The notes beneath the pieces were generated by a model. It saw only the letters and a program-made list of their open reading frames with translations. It was not told the origin of the DNA and ran no database searches. This document shows, in pieces, positions 1-6,956 of a stretch of 12,913 bases of DNA (its first letter is position 1; every line of letters starts with the position of its first letter). The stretch covers positions 1 to 12,913 of the forward strand of contig JBOHBN010000224.1 in the NCBI GenBank assembly GCA_050698355.1, read 5' to 3'. The position numbers and the translations under genes were made by a program. This stretch comes from JBOHBN01 sp050698355. GTDB lineage: Bacteria; Actinomycetota; Actinomycetes; Streptosporangiales; WHST01.

Positions 1-571
1 GATCGAGCGTGCCGTCGCCGACGAGTCGCTCGTAGGTCGGGCGGCGCTGCACCTCGGCGTCGTAGTGCGGCGAGTTGGAGTACGGCAGGAAGCCGAGCGC
101 ATCGGTGATCGGCTGCAACTCGAGCCCGAACGAGTCGGTCGTGCCGCCCGTGTGCCAGCACAGCGAGCCGGCGCTGACTCCGGTGAGCACGATCCCGGCC
201 TCCCAGCAGTCGCGCAGGATCTCGTCCAGCCGGTGCAGCCGCCACAGCGCCAGCAGGTTGGCCGTCGACCCGCCGCACACCCAGATGACGTCCTGCGCGA
301 GCAGGTGTGCGCGGTAGTCGATGTAGTTCGGCATGTCGAAAACGGTGAAGTGTGTGGTGTCGATGTCGCCGTGGCCACCGAGCGCGCCGTACCACAGCGC
401 GATGGTGGAGGCGTCGTCGCCGACCGCGGTGAAGATCCCGCACACCTTGGCGACCTTGACGCCGGGCAGCCTGATCGCCTCGTTCATGAGGCCGTGCCGC
501 TCGCTGAACCGCACGCCGGCACGCTGCCGCAGCCCACCGCTGGTGGCGAGCACCTGGGGTGGTCGGGCCAT
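1..571 (-). CDS. Peptidase E-like S51 family serine peptidase (C-terminus cut by window edge)
   Basis: The reading frame starts at ATG 571 and runs off the left edge after 190 residues without a stop. The start is supported by a strong ribosome binding site (GGAAGGAG) a few bases upstream. The family has a class I glutamine amidotransferase-like fold with a Ser-His catalytic pair. The nucleophile elbow is visible as GVSAGSLCW (Ser133), preceded by the strand and glycine turn VIWVCGGST (about 95-103). The likely catalytic histidine is H169 in SPHYD. The sequence resembles the Listeria Lmo0363-type branch (GVSAG with a following Cys-Trp) rather than the classical PepE dipeptidase encoded at 1407-2129. 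A role in cytoplasmic cleavage of short peptides is inferred from the family; the true substrate is unknown. The gene is transcribed divergently from the methyltransferase. Only the C-terminal part of this roughly 220-240-residue family is missing. Confidence 0.88.
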   Translation of the reverse strand, partial: MARPPQVLATSGGLRQRAGVRFSERHGLMNEAIRLPGVKVAKVCGIFTAVGDDASTIALWYGALGGHGDIDTTHFTVFDMPNYIDYRAHLLAQDVIWVCGGSTANLLALWRLHRLDEILRDCWEAGIVLTGVSAGSLCWHTGGTTDSFGLELQPITDALGFLPYSNSPHYDAEVQRRPTYERLVGDGTLD

Positions 572-726
572 GAGGGCGCTCCTTCCTCTCGATCACGTTG
601 CGCCGCCGGCGGCTCACGATATGCGCAAAAACCTCAGGTCTCTCCGTACGTGTCTACGCTCCGCGACATGCCAGACACTGCTGGTCAAGACGTCGCGGTG
701 TCGGTCCGCCACGCAGACTAGGGGGC
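572..726. other. Divergent intergenic region
   Basis: This 155-bp spacer separates the minus-strand S51 peptidase from the plus-strand methyltransferase, so it should carry promoters in both directions. I see a 10-bp perfect palindrome CCGCCGGCGG at 603-612 and the peptidase ribosome binding site at the left end. No clear -35/-10 pair stands out in either direction. Nothing coding is supported. Confidence 0.5.
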
Positions 727-1362
727 GTGGACGAAGGAGCCAACACCGCGAAGAGCATCCGTGCCGCCTACGACACCGCCTCGCTGCACTACCGGGCGGA
801 TAATGCGCAGCCACCGGAGTACGCGCGCTGGATCGGTCAGCTCTCGGCAGCCCTTGAGCGGGGGAGCCGAATCCTCGACGTTGGTTGTGGGTGCGGTATC
901 CCGGTCGCTCGCGACCTGACAGCAGCCGGTTACGTGGTGACCGGCATCGACATCAGCGGTGTGCAGGTCGAACGCGCCCGTCGCCTCGTCCCGGCCGCGA
1001 AGTTCGTTCGCGCGGATGTCACCGTGCATCGTTTCCGTGCGTCCTCCTTTGACGCCGTGGTGGCTTTGTACTCGTTCATCCACATGCCGTTGTCGGCACA
1101 ACCTGGCCTGCTCGAGTCGATCCGACGGTGGCTCGTACCCGACGGTTTGCTGTTGCTGACCGCCGGCTGGGAGGCGTGGACGGGCGCCGAGGACGACTGG
1201 CTCGGTAGCGGCGCCACCATGTGGTGGAGTCAGGCTGATGTGACGACCTACCGGCAATGGCTCCACCAGGCGGGGTTCGACATCAGCGATGAAACGTTCG
1301 TCCCCGAGGGCAATGGCGGGCACAGCCTGTTCTGGGCACGCGTCCGCGACGCCGAGCAGTGA
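727..1362 (+). CDS. Class I SAM-dependent methyltransferase
   Basis: A 211-residue cytoplasmic methyltransferase of the Methyltransf_11/25 (UbiE/Tam-like) type. Motif I, the SAM-binding glycine loop, is ILDVGCGCGIP at residues 49-59. The acidic residue that usually contacts the SAM ribose is D75 in the GID strand. The motif II-like strand SFDAVVALYSFIHM follows at about 107-120, and the post-motif segment RRWLVPDGLLLL at 133-144. The acceptor substrate cannot be told. The start is taken as GTG 727 because conserved sequence (AAYDTASLHY) begins soon after it. The open frame continues upstream, but that part is arginine-rich and reads like noncoding DNA. The only purine-rich stretch (AGGGGG at 720-725) is too close to act as a normal ribosome binding site, so the mRNA may be leaderless or the start may be different. 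Third-position G+C looks by eye a little lower than in the flanking genes. Confidence 0.85.
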   Translation: MDEGANTAKSIRAAYDTASLHYRADNAQPPEYARWIGQLSAALERGSRILDVGCGCGIPVARDLTAAGYVVTGIDISGVQVERARRLVPAAKFVRADVTVHRFRASSFDAVVALYSFIHMPLSAQPGLLESIRRWLVPDGLLLLTAGWEAWTGAEDDWLGSGATMWWSQADVTTYRQWLHQAGFDISDETFVPEGNGGHSLFWARVRDAEQ

Positions 1363-1406
1363 CCGTGGTCGGGGCGCTGCCACGGGCCCCTGAGAGCATG
1401 ACAGCT

Positions 1407-2129
1407 ATGGAGCTGCTGTTGCTTTCCAACTCGCGGTCGCCTGGCCAGGCCATGTTCGCGCACGCACGCGACGCGCTCACCGAGCACATGGACGGCAAAC
1501 ACGTGGTCTTCGTCCCGTACGCGCTCGCGGACCACGATGCCTACACCGCGACCGTCGCCGGCGCCCTGGGCGAGTTCGGCATCGAGGTGACCGGCATCCA
1601 CCAGGCACCCGACCCGGTCGCGGCGGCGAGAGACGCCGCGACCGTGTTCGTCGGTGGCGGCAACTCATTCCGGCTCCTGCGCACGCTGCAGGACATCGGC
1701 CTCGTCGACGCGATCCGGCGTGCCGTATTGGCCGGTGCGCGCTACATCGGCTCCAGCGCCGGAACCAACATGGCCTGCCCCAGCCTCCGCACGACCAACG
1801 ACATGCCGATCGTGCAGCCGATGAGCTTCGCCGCGCTCGACTTCGTGCCGTTCCAGATCAACGCGCACTACCTCGACCCGGACCCCGCCTCCCCGCACAT
1901 GGGCGAGACACGCGAGGAGCGGCTGCTGCAGTTCCTGGAGGACAACGACGTTCCGGTGCTCGGTATGCGCGAGGGTTGCTGGCTGCGCGTCTCGGGACGG
2001 TCGGCGGTGCTCGACGGCACGCGCCCGGCGCGGCTGTTCACCCGCGACTGCGCGCCCCGCGAGGTGGAGGCCGGCAGCGACCTGTCCGACCTGCTTCGCA
2101 CCCGCCCGCGCTTCGACCTGCCCACGTAG
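1407..2129 (+). CDS. pepE: Dipeptidase E (alpha-aspartyl dipeptidase), peptidase family S51
   Basis: A 240-residue protein that closely follows the PepE family along its whole length. It starts MELLLLSNS like the E. coli enzyme and carries the GGGNSFRLL loop (83-91), the nucleophile elbow IGSSAGTN (Ser117), RTTNDMPIV with Asp132, and INAHYLD with His154. These match the known Ser-Asp-His triad in order and spacing. The family hydrolyses dipeptides with an N-terminal aspartate in the cytoplasm. The start at ATG 1407 is chosen by homology. ATG 1398 is three codons earlier, and GTG 1359 overlaps the methyltransferase stop as GTGA and would add 16 residues. The ribosome binding site is weak (GAGAG at 1392-1396), which fits coupling to the methyltransferase 44 bp upstream. 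The gene converges with the GntR gene, with only 24 bp between stops. Confidence 0.93.
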   Translation: MELLLLSNSRSPGQAMFAHARDALTEHMDGKHVVFVPYALADHDAYTATVAGALGEFGIEVTGIHQAPDPVAAARDAATVFVGGGNSFRLLRTLQDIGLVDAIRRAVLAGARYIGSSAGTNMACPSLRTTNDMPIVQPMSFAALDFVPFQINAHYLDPDPASPHMGETREERLLQFLEDNDVPVLGMREGCWLRVSGRSAVLDGTRPARLFTRDCAPREVEAGSDLSDLLRTRPRFDLPT

Positions 2130-2153
2130 GCACTCCGCCCACACTCCACTGGG

Positions 2154-2816
2154 TTAGGGCCGTCCGGCCATGCGATCGAGGCGGGCCATCGCCTGCTCAG
2201 CGGCGCCGGCGATGTGCACGTGCAGCAGCCTGGCGGCCTTCTTCCTGTACCGCCGGCGGAGCGCGTCCATGATGGCGTGGTGCTCGGCGGACGAGCGGTC
2301 CTGGCGGTCGACCAGGCTGATCGCCTGCAGCGGGATGCCGTTCCACAGCCGGTCGATGAACTCCAGCAGGAACGGCGAGTGGGCCGCCTCGTAGATCCTG
2401 CGGTGGAAGGCAGCGTTGAGCGCCGGTACGTCGCCGGCGCGCCCCTCGGTCACGGCGGCGTCCACCTCGCCGAGCACCTCGTCCATCGCCGCCAGATCCT
2501 CCTCGTCCGCGCGCAGCGCGGCGAGCTCCACCGCTAGCGGTTCGAGCGTGAGGCGCAGGCGGTAGATCTCCTCGGCACTGCCGCGGGTGTACTCGGCGAT
2601 GACGGTGCCGCGGTTCGACTCCTGTCGGACGAACCCCTGCGTGGCCAGCTGGGACAGCGCCTCGCGTACGGGGGTGAGGCTCATACCCAGCTCGTCGGCC
2701 AGGCCCTGCAGCGTCACCCGCTGGCCGGGCTGCAGCCGGCCGGAGAGGATCCCCTCGCGCAGCGCCTCGTAGGCCGCCTCGCCCTTGGTCTGCACGTGTA
2801 CCCGGCCCAGCGTCAC
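2154..2816 (-). CDS. GntR family transcriptional regulator, FadR/FCD subfamily
   Basis: A 220-residue regulator. Residues about 8-75 form the winged helix-turn-helix, with the diagnostic stretch MSLTPVREALSQLATQGFV (45-63) and the wing ESNRGTVIAEY (66-76). Residues about 80-212 form the all-helical FCD ligand-binding domain. Its usual metal or ligand residues appear as N134/H138 (LNAAFHRR), H180 (EHHAIMDAL) and H201. FCD regulators normally sense a carboxylic acid or a CoA- or sugar-acid-derived ligand and repress a neighbouring operon. This gene is divergent from the ABC transporter/CoA-transferase/lyase operon, so that operon is the likely target. The start is GTG 2816. GTG 2795, seven codons later, is the alternative. 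No ribosome binding site is visible for either, but a TACCAT -10-like element at 2823-2828 would allow a leaderless transcript from 2816. Confidence 0.92.
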   Translation of the reverse strand: MTLGRVHVQTKGEAAYEALREGILSGRLQPGQRVTLQGLADELGMSLTPVREALSQLATQGFVRQESNRGTVIAEYTRGSAEEIYRLRLTLEPLAVELAALRADEEDLAAMDEVLGEVDAAVTEGRAGDVPALNAAFHRRIYEAAHSPFLLEFIDRLWNGIPLQAISLVDRQDRSSAEHHAIMDALRRRYRKKAARLLHVHIAGAAEQAMARLDRMAGRP

Positions 2817-2827
2817 GCGGCCATGGT

Positions 2828-2843
2828 AACTGTCTTGACAATT
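2828..2843. promoter_or_regulatory. Candidate operator for the divergent GntR regulator
   Basis: A 16-bp imperfect inverted repeat with arms AACTGTC and GACAATT around a central TT, with one mismatched pair. It sits directly over the -35 box of the transporter operon and just outside the GntR start codon, where a GntR dimer could control both directions. AATT-TAT-AATT (2840-2850) lies next to it. Assignment as the operator is inference from position and symmetry. Confidence 0.45.
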
Positions 2844-2862
2844 TATAATTCATACCTACGCT
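2835..2862 (+). promoter_or_regulatory. Sigma-70-type promoter of the transporter/CoA-transferase/lyase operon
   Basis: TTGACA at 2835-2840 is a perfect -35 hexamer. It is followed after 16 bp by TACGCT (2857-2862), which fits the actinobacterial -10 pattern TAnnnT. Transcription would begin about 20-25 bp before the GTG start of the solute-binding protein. A TATAAT lies inside the spacer at 2844-2849 but has no -35 box at a suitable distance, so it is less likely to be the -10. Confidence 0.55.
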
Positions 2863-2893
2863 GGCACTCACCGTCACGTCCGAAGGGGCCGCC

Positions 2894-4069
2894 GTGTCTG
2901 ACCGCTCGAGCATGAACAACTGGGCGAACTCGCAAATCGACAGGCGTGGGTTCCTGCGAGGTATCGGCCTCGCGGGCGCATCGCTCTCCGCAGCAGGCAT
3001 GGCGACCGCGTGTGGCGCCTCCGGCGGTGGCGGCGGCAGCGAGGCCAAGGCTTCCCCGACGCCGTCGTACTACCCGAAGAACTACGAGTCGATCATCGAG
3101 GGCTCCAAGAAGGAGAAGGAGCTGACGATCTACTCGAACGTGGCCGAGTACAACTGGCGGCCGATCATCGACGGCTTCCAGGCGCAGTACCCGTGGGTCA
3201 AGAAGATCTCCACGAACAACCTCGACTCCGCCGAGGTGTTCCAGCGCTACTACAGCGAGTCGGCCAGCGGCAAGTCAGCGGCCAGCCTGATGGTCTCCGG
3301 CGACCCGATCAGCTGGCGGGCCTTCATCGAGAAGCACCACGCCGCGCTCGAGTACAAGTCGCCCGAGCTCGACCACCTGCCCGACTTCGGCCAGCCGCTG
3401 CCGGGGCTCTACACCTTTTCGGCTGATCCGATCCTGATGGCGTACAACAAGAAGCTGCTCAAGGAAGGCGAGCGACCGACCGGGATCGGCAAGCTCGCTG
3501 ACATGATCGCCAAGGACCCGGACAAGTTCAACAACAAGGTCACCACGTACGACATCGCGGTGAGCTTCGGGTTCGCGATCAACTACACCTGGCTGAAGGA
3601 AAAGCCGAACGGTTGGAGCCTGCTCGAGAAGATGCTCCCGTCGGTACGGCCCGAGCAGTCGTCGGGGCCGATGGTCGACAAGATCAACACCGGCGAGTAC
3701 CTCACCGGTTTCTTCATGTCGAGCACGGTCGTCCTGCCGCAGGCGAAGAAGAGTGGTGCCATCCTCGGCTGGAGCTACATCGACGACGGCACCCCGCTGT
3801 TCCTGCGCGGCATGGCGGTCACGAAGACCGCGCCACAGCCCAACACCGCGAAGCTGATGCTCGACTACGTACTCTCGCACGCGGGCCAGATCGCAGTCTA
3901 CGAGGGCGGCTTCACGCCGTACCGATCGGATGTCGACGTCAAGCGCACCTACCAGGCGATCATGAACGAGGTCGGCAAGGACAACGTCATGATCATCGGC
4001 TACGACAAGGTCAGCGAACAACAGCAAGAGAAGATCAGGGACCACTGGAACAGTGCGCTCGGGCAGTGA
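2894..4069 (+). CDS. ABC transporter solute-binding lipoprotein, family 1 (Fe3+/AfuA-like fold), Tat-exported
   Basis: A 391-residue exported binding protein that captures the substrate outside the membrane. The N-terminus has a twin-arginine motif RRGFLRG (17-23), a hydrophobic stretch, and a lipobox ending ATAC, so Cys40 should be lipidated. A Gly-rich linker follows. The mature domain starts with LTIYSNVAEYNWRPIIDGF and ends with the family pattern PNTAKLMLDYVLSHAGQ, then a GGFTPYR segment, both typical of periplasmic-binding proteins of the ferric/AfuA/phosphonate class. I find no adjacent tyrosine pair in the C-terminal half such as ferric-binding FbpA proteins use, and the gene lies with acyl-CoA enzymes. 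An organic acid is therefore a more likely ligand than iron. GTG 2894 is chosen because AAGGGG lies 5 bp upstream; ATG 2912 is in frame but less well placed. Confidence 0.9.
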   Translation: MSDRSSMNNWANSQIDRRGFLRGIGLAGASLSAAGMATACGASGGGGGSEAKASPTPSYYPKNYESIIEGSKKEKELTIYSNVAEYNWRPIIDGFQAQYPWVKKISTNNLDSAEVFQRYYSESASGKSAASLMVSGDPISWRAFIEKHHAALEYKSPELDHLPDFGQPLPGLYTFSADPILMAYNKKLLKEGERPTGIGKLADMIAKDPDKFNNKVTTYDIAVSFGFAINYTWLKEKPNGWSLLEKMLPSVRPEQSSGPMVDKINTGEYLTGFFMSSTVVLPQAKKSGAILGWSYIDDGTPLFLRGMAVTKTAPQPNTAKLMLDYVLSHAGQIAVYEGGFTPYRSDVDVKRTYQAIMNEVGKDNVMIIGYDKVSEQQQEKIRDHWNSALGQ

Positions 4070-4078
4070 TCGCTGACC

Positions 4079-5827
4079 GTGACAACGAAGACAGCGACGC
4101 GGGAGTCCGCTGACGCCCTGCCGCCGCCGCGCTATCGCCGCCCGCTCGGGTTGAGGCGCGAGGTCTGGATCCAGTACGGCGTCTTCATCGTCACGCTCGT
4201 GCTCGTGCTGGCACCCCTGGTGCCGACCGTGTACCAGTCGCTGATCGACCGGCCGCTGTACGAGGCCGGCGGGGTGTTCAGTCCCGATAACTACGTCAAG
4301 CTCTTCACCGAGGAGGGCTTCGGCGGTGTCGTGCTCAACAGCCTGGCGTTCGCGGCGCTCACCACGGTGATCGCCGTCGTTTTCTCCGTCCTGCTCTCCG
4401 TCCTGCTCGTGCGAACGAGGATTCCCGGCGGACGGGTGATGGGCCCGCTGCTGCTATGGCCGATCTACATCTCCCCGCTCGTCCTGGCGTTCGGATGGAT
4501 CCTCGTATATGGGCCGGGCGGATTCGTCAGCGTCGGCGTGCGCAGCGTGATCGGCACGATCCCGTGGAACCTGTACTCGATTCCCGGCATGGCCGTCACC
4601 CAGGCCGTCACACTGATCCCGATCGGCTACCTGTACTGCTCCGGGGCGCTGCGGCTCGCCGACCCTTCATTGGAGAACGCGGCGCGGACCTGCGGCGCGG
4701 GCCCGTTCCGGATCCTGTGGTCGGTGATCCTGCCGATGTTGCGGCCGCCGATTCTCTACAGCGCCCTGCTCATCTTCTCCACGTCGATCGAGACGTTGAG
4801 CATCCCGTTACTGTACGGGCAGCCGGTCGGCATCGACCTGTTCGCGAGCTTCATCTATCTGGAGGGTGTCGCGAAGTCCAATCCCGACTACGGGCTCCTC
4901 GGAGCTGCCTCGGTCATCACGCTCGTCGTCATGGCAGGGCTGGTGACCGTGCAGGCGCTGTCGCTGCGCAACGCCCAGCGATTTGTGGCGGTGCGCGGCA
5001 AGGCGACCCGCCCGAACCTCCTGGAGCTCGGCCGGCTGCGTTGGGTGGGCTTCGCCTTCGTCGTGCTGTACATCATCATCGGGCCGCTGCTGCCGATCAT
5101 CGGCCTGGTGGCGCGGGCGTTCACCCGGCTGTTCACGCCGCTCGTCTCGCCGTTCAAGGTTCTGACGCTGGACAACTTCACTCTCGTGTTCTCGTACCCC
5201 GCCTACGTCGGCTCCATCGCGAACAGCGTGCAGGTCGCGGTGATCGGCGCCGTGGTCACGACGCTGCTGGCCGCGCTGGCCGTCATTGTCGCCCGGCGCT
5301 CGGGCTTCCGGTTCGCCAAACCGCTGGAGTTCACGGCGCTCTCGCCACAGGTCGTACCCGGGATCGTCCTCGGCATCGGCTTCTTCTGGGCGTTCGCGGT
5401 CATCGCCCCGTACACCCCGATCCGCGGCACGCTCATCGCCCTGATCATCGCGTTCGGCGTACGCTCGCTGCCCGCCGCGTTCGGCGCGATCGCGCCGATC
5501 GTGATGCAGGTGGGCGAGGAGCTGGACCAGGCAGCCCGTACGGTCGGCGCGGACTGGTGGCGCACGTTCAGCCGTATCCTGTTGCGCCTCGTCACACCGG
5601 GCCTGATGGCGGCGGTCGTGCTCCTGTTCGTACAGATGATCAAGGAGTTCACGCCCGCGGTTTTCCTGGCCACCGCCGACACCCAGGTGATCGGCACGAC
5701 GACGCTGCAGCTGTGGCTGAACGGCAACACCGGCGCGGTCGCGGCACTCTCCTGTGTGCAGATCGGAATCACCGCGGCCTTCGTCTTCGTCGCGGGGAAG
5801 GTCTTCAAGGTGCGTTCACATGCCTGA
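4079..5827 (+). CDS. ABC transporter permease, fused two-domain (FbpB/AfuB-like)
   Basis: A 582-residue membrane protein in which two permease halves are joined in one chain, as in Fe3+-type and related importers. Both halves carry the EAA loop that docks on the ATPase: ENAARTCGAGPFRILW (about 199-214) and LDQAARTVGADWWRTF (about 482-497). Each EAA loop is preceded by several hydrophobic helices, for example residues 33-52, 92-111, 123-143, 322-343, 384-404 and 423-443. The start is GTG 4079, 9 bp after the stop of the binding protein. No strong ribosome binding site is seen, so translation is probably coupled. The stop overlaps the ATPase start by 8 bp. It forms the membrane channel for the substrate captured by the upstream lipoprotein. 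Confidence 0.93.
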   Translation: MTTKTATRESADALPPPRYRRPLGLRREVWIQYGVFIVTLVLVLAPLVPTVYQSLIDRPLYEAGGVFSPDNYVKLFTEEGFGGVVLNSLAFAALTTVIAVVFSVLLSVLLVRTRIPGGRVMGPLLLWPIYISPLVLAFGWILVYGPGGFVSVGVRSVIGTIPWNLYSIPGMAVTQAVTLIPIGYLYCSGALRLADPSLENAARTCGAGPFRILWSVILPMLRPPILYSALLIFSTSIETLSIPLLYGQPVGIDLFASFIYLEGVAKSNPDYGLLGAASVITLVVMAGLVTVQALSLRNAQRFVAVRGKATRPNLLELGRLRWVGFAFVVLYIIIGPLLPIIGLVARAFTRLFTPLVSPFKVLTLDNFTLVFSYPAYVGSIANSVQVAVIGAVVTTLLAALAVIVARRSGFRFAKPLEFTALSPQVVPGIVLGIGFFWAFAVIAPYTPIRGTLIALIIAFGVRSLPAAFGAIAPIVMQVGEELDQAARTVGADWWRTFSRILLRLVTPGLMAAVVLLFVQMIKEFTPAVFLATADTQVIGTTTLQLWLNGNTGAVAALSCVQIGITAAFVFVAGKVFKVRSHA

Positions 5828-6956
5828 TCTGGAGGTACGCGGCCTGTCGAAGCGATTCGGCGACCAGGTCGCGCTCGAGGATGTGTCGTTCACCGTCGGG
5901 GACGGCGAGTTCTTCACGCTGCTCGGCCCGAGCGGTTGCGGCAAGTCGACCACACTGTCCACGATCGCCGGGCTCGAACACCCGGACACCGGCTCGATCG
6001 AGGTCGGCGACACGGTCTTCGTCGACGCGGCGAGCGGGCGGTTCCGCACGCCGGAGGAGCGCAACCTGGGCATGGTGTTCCAGTCGTACGCGCTGTGGCC
6101 GCACATGACCGTGCGCGCGAACCTCGCCCTGCCGTTGAAGCTCAGGCGAGTGGGCAGGGCGGAGCAGCGCCGCCGGATCGAGGAGACCCTCGACCAGGTC
6201 GGGCTGTTGTCGTACATCGACCGGTACCCGCACCAGCTCTCCGGCGGGCAGCAGCAACGCGTCGCGCTCGCCAGGGCCCTGGTGTACTCCCCCACCGTGC
6301 TGCTGCTGGACGAGCCACTGTCCAACCTGGACGCGAAGCTCCGCGAGCGCGCCCGTGCCTGGTTGAAGGACCTCCAGCAACGGGTCGGCGTTACCACCGT
6401 CTACGTGACGCACGACCAGCTGGAGGCGCTGTCCCTGAGCGACCGGCTGGCGGTCATGCAGGAGGGGCAGATGCTGCAGGTCGGCAGCCCGAAGGAGATC
6501 TACGAGCAGCCCGCCAGCGTGGCGGTCGCGGACTTCGTCGGGCGCTGCAGCTTCCTCGACGCCAGGATCCGCGGCGAGGATGCGGACGGACGGGTCGTCG
6601 CGGAGCTCGGTGACGGCGGAGTGCGCGTCCGGCTCGGGCAGCAGGACGGGCAGCGTCCGGCCGGGTCGTCGGTAACCGTGGGCATCCGCTCGGAGCGCCT
6701 GCAAGTCACGCCCGTCCGGCACGACTTGCCCGCCGAGCATGTGAACGCCGTACCCGCCGATGTCGTCAAGGCAGCATACGTGGGCGCGCGGTACGAGTAC
6801 GAGTTGCTCGCCGCGGGCCGGCGGTTGCTCGCCGAGAGCGACGTCGAGGTGCGCGACGAGCAGGTGTGGGTCATCGTGCCCGAGGACGGGGTCTACATGT
6901 TCGCCGAAGAGCCTCCGGCCGCGGAGCCGCTGGCAGTCGAGGAGACCAGTACGTGA
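5820..6956 (+). CDS. ABC transporter ATP-binding protein (FbpC/PotA-like, with TOBE domain)
   Basis: A 378-residue ATPase with every nucleotide-binding motif intact. These are Walker A GPSGCGKST (36-44), Q-loop Gln88 in VFQSY, signature LSGGQ (140-144), Walker B LLLDEP (161-166), D-loop SNLDAK and switch His198 in THDQ. The C-terminal part, from about residue 240 onward, fits the TOBE-type regulatory region of importers in the CUT1/Fe3+/polyamine group. It powers uptake through the preceding permease. ATG 5820 is used because the conserved N-terminus (LEVRGLSKRFG) starts there; it overlaps the permease stop by 8 bp. The stop overlaps the CoA-transferase start as GTGA. Confidence 0.95.
   Translation: MPDLEVRGLSKRFGDQVALEDVSFTVGDGEFFTLLGPSGCGKSTTLSTIAGLEHPDTGSIEVGDTVFVDAASGRFRTPEERNLGMVFQSYALWPHMTVRANLALPLKLRRVGRAEQRRRIEETLDQVGLLSYIDRYPHQLSGGQQQRVALARALVYSPTVLLLDEPLSNLDAKLRERARAWLKDLQQRVGVTTVYVTHDQLEALSLSDRLAVMQEGQMLQVGSPKEIYEQPASVAVADFVGRCSFLDARIRGEDADGRVVAELGDGGVRVRLGQQDGQRPAGSSVTVGIRSERLQVTPVRHDLPAEHVNAVPADVVKAAYVGARYEYELLAAGRRLLAESDVEVRDEQVWVIVPEDGVYMFAEEPPAAEPLAVEETST

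Noticed and set aside
598..726. N-terminal extension of the methyltransferase from ATG 598
   Set aside because: The extra 43 residues are Arg-rich, have no methyltransferase homology by eye and would consume the divergent promoter region. GTG 727 fits the family length better.
2844..2849. Consensus TATAAT hexamer as the -10 of the transporter operon
   Set aside because: The sequence about 17 bp upstream (around 2821-2827) has no -35 likeness. TTGACA with TACGCT gives a better spaced pair, although TATAAT may still contribute to melting.
4456..6108. A 550-codon plus-strand open frame overlapping permease and ATPase
   Set aside because: It is rich in Arg, Pro and His with no recognisable domain, and lies over the permease EAA loops and the ATPase Walker A, which are in other frames.
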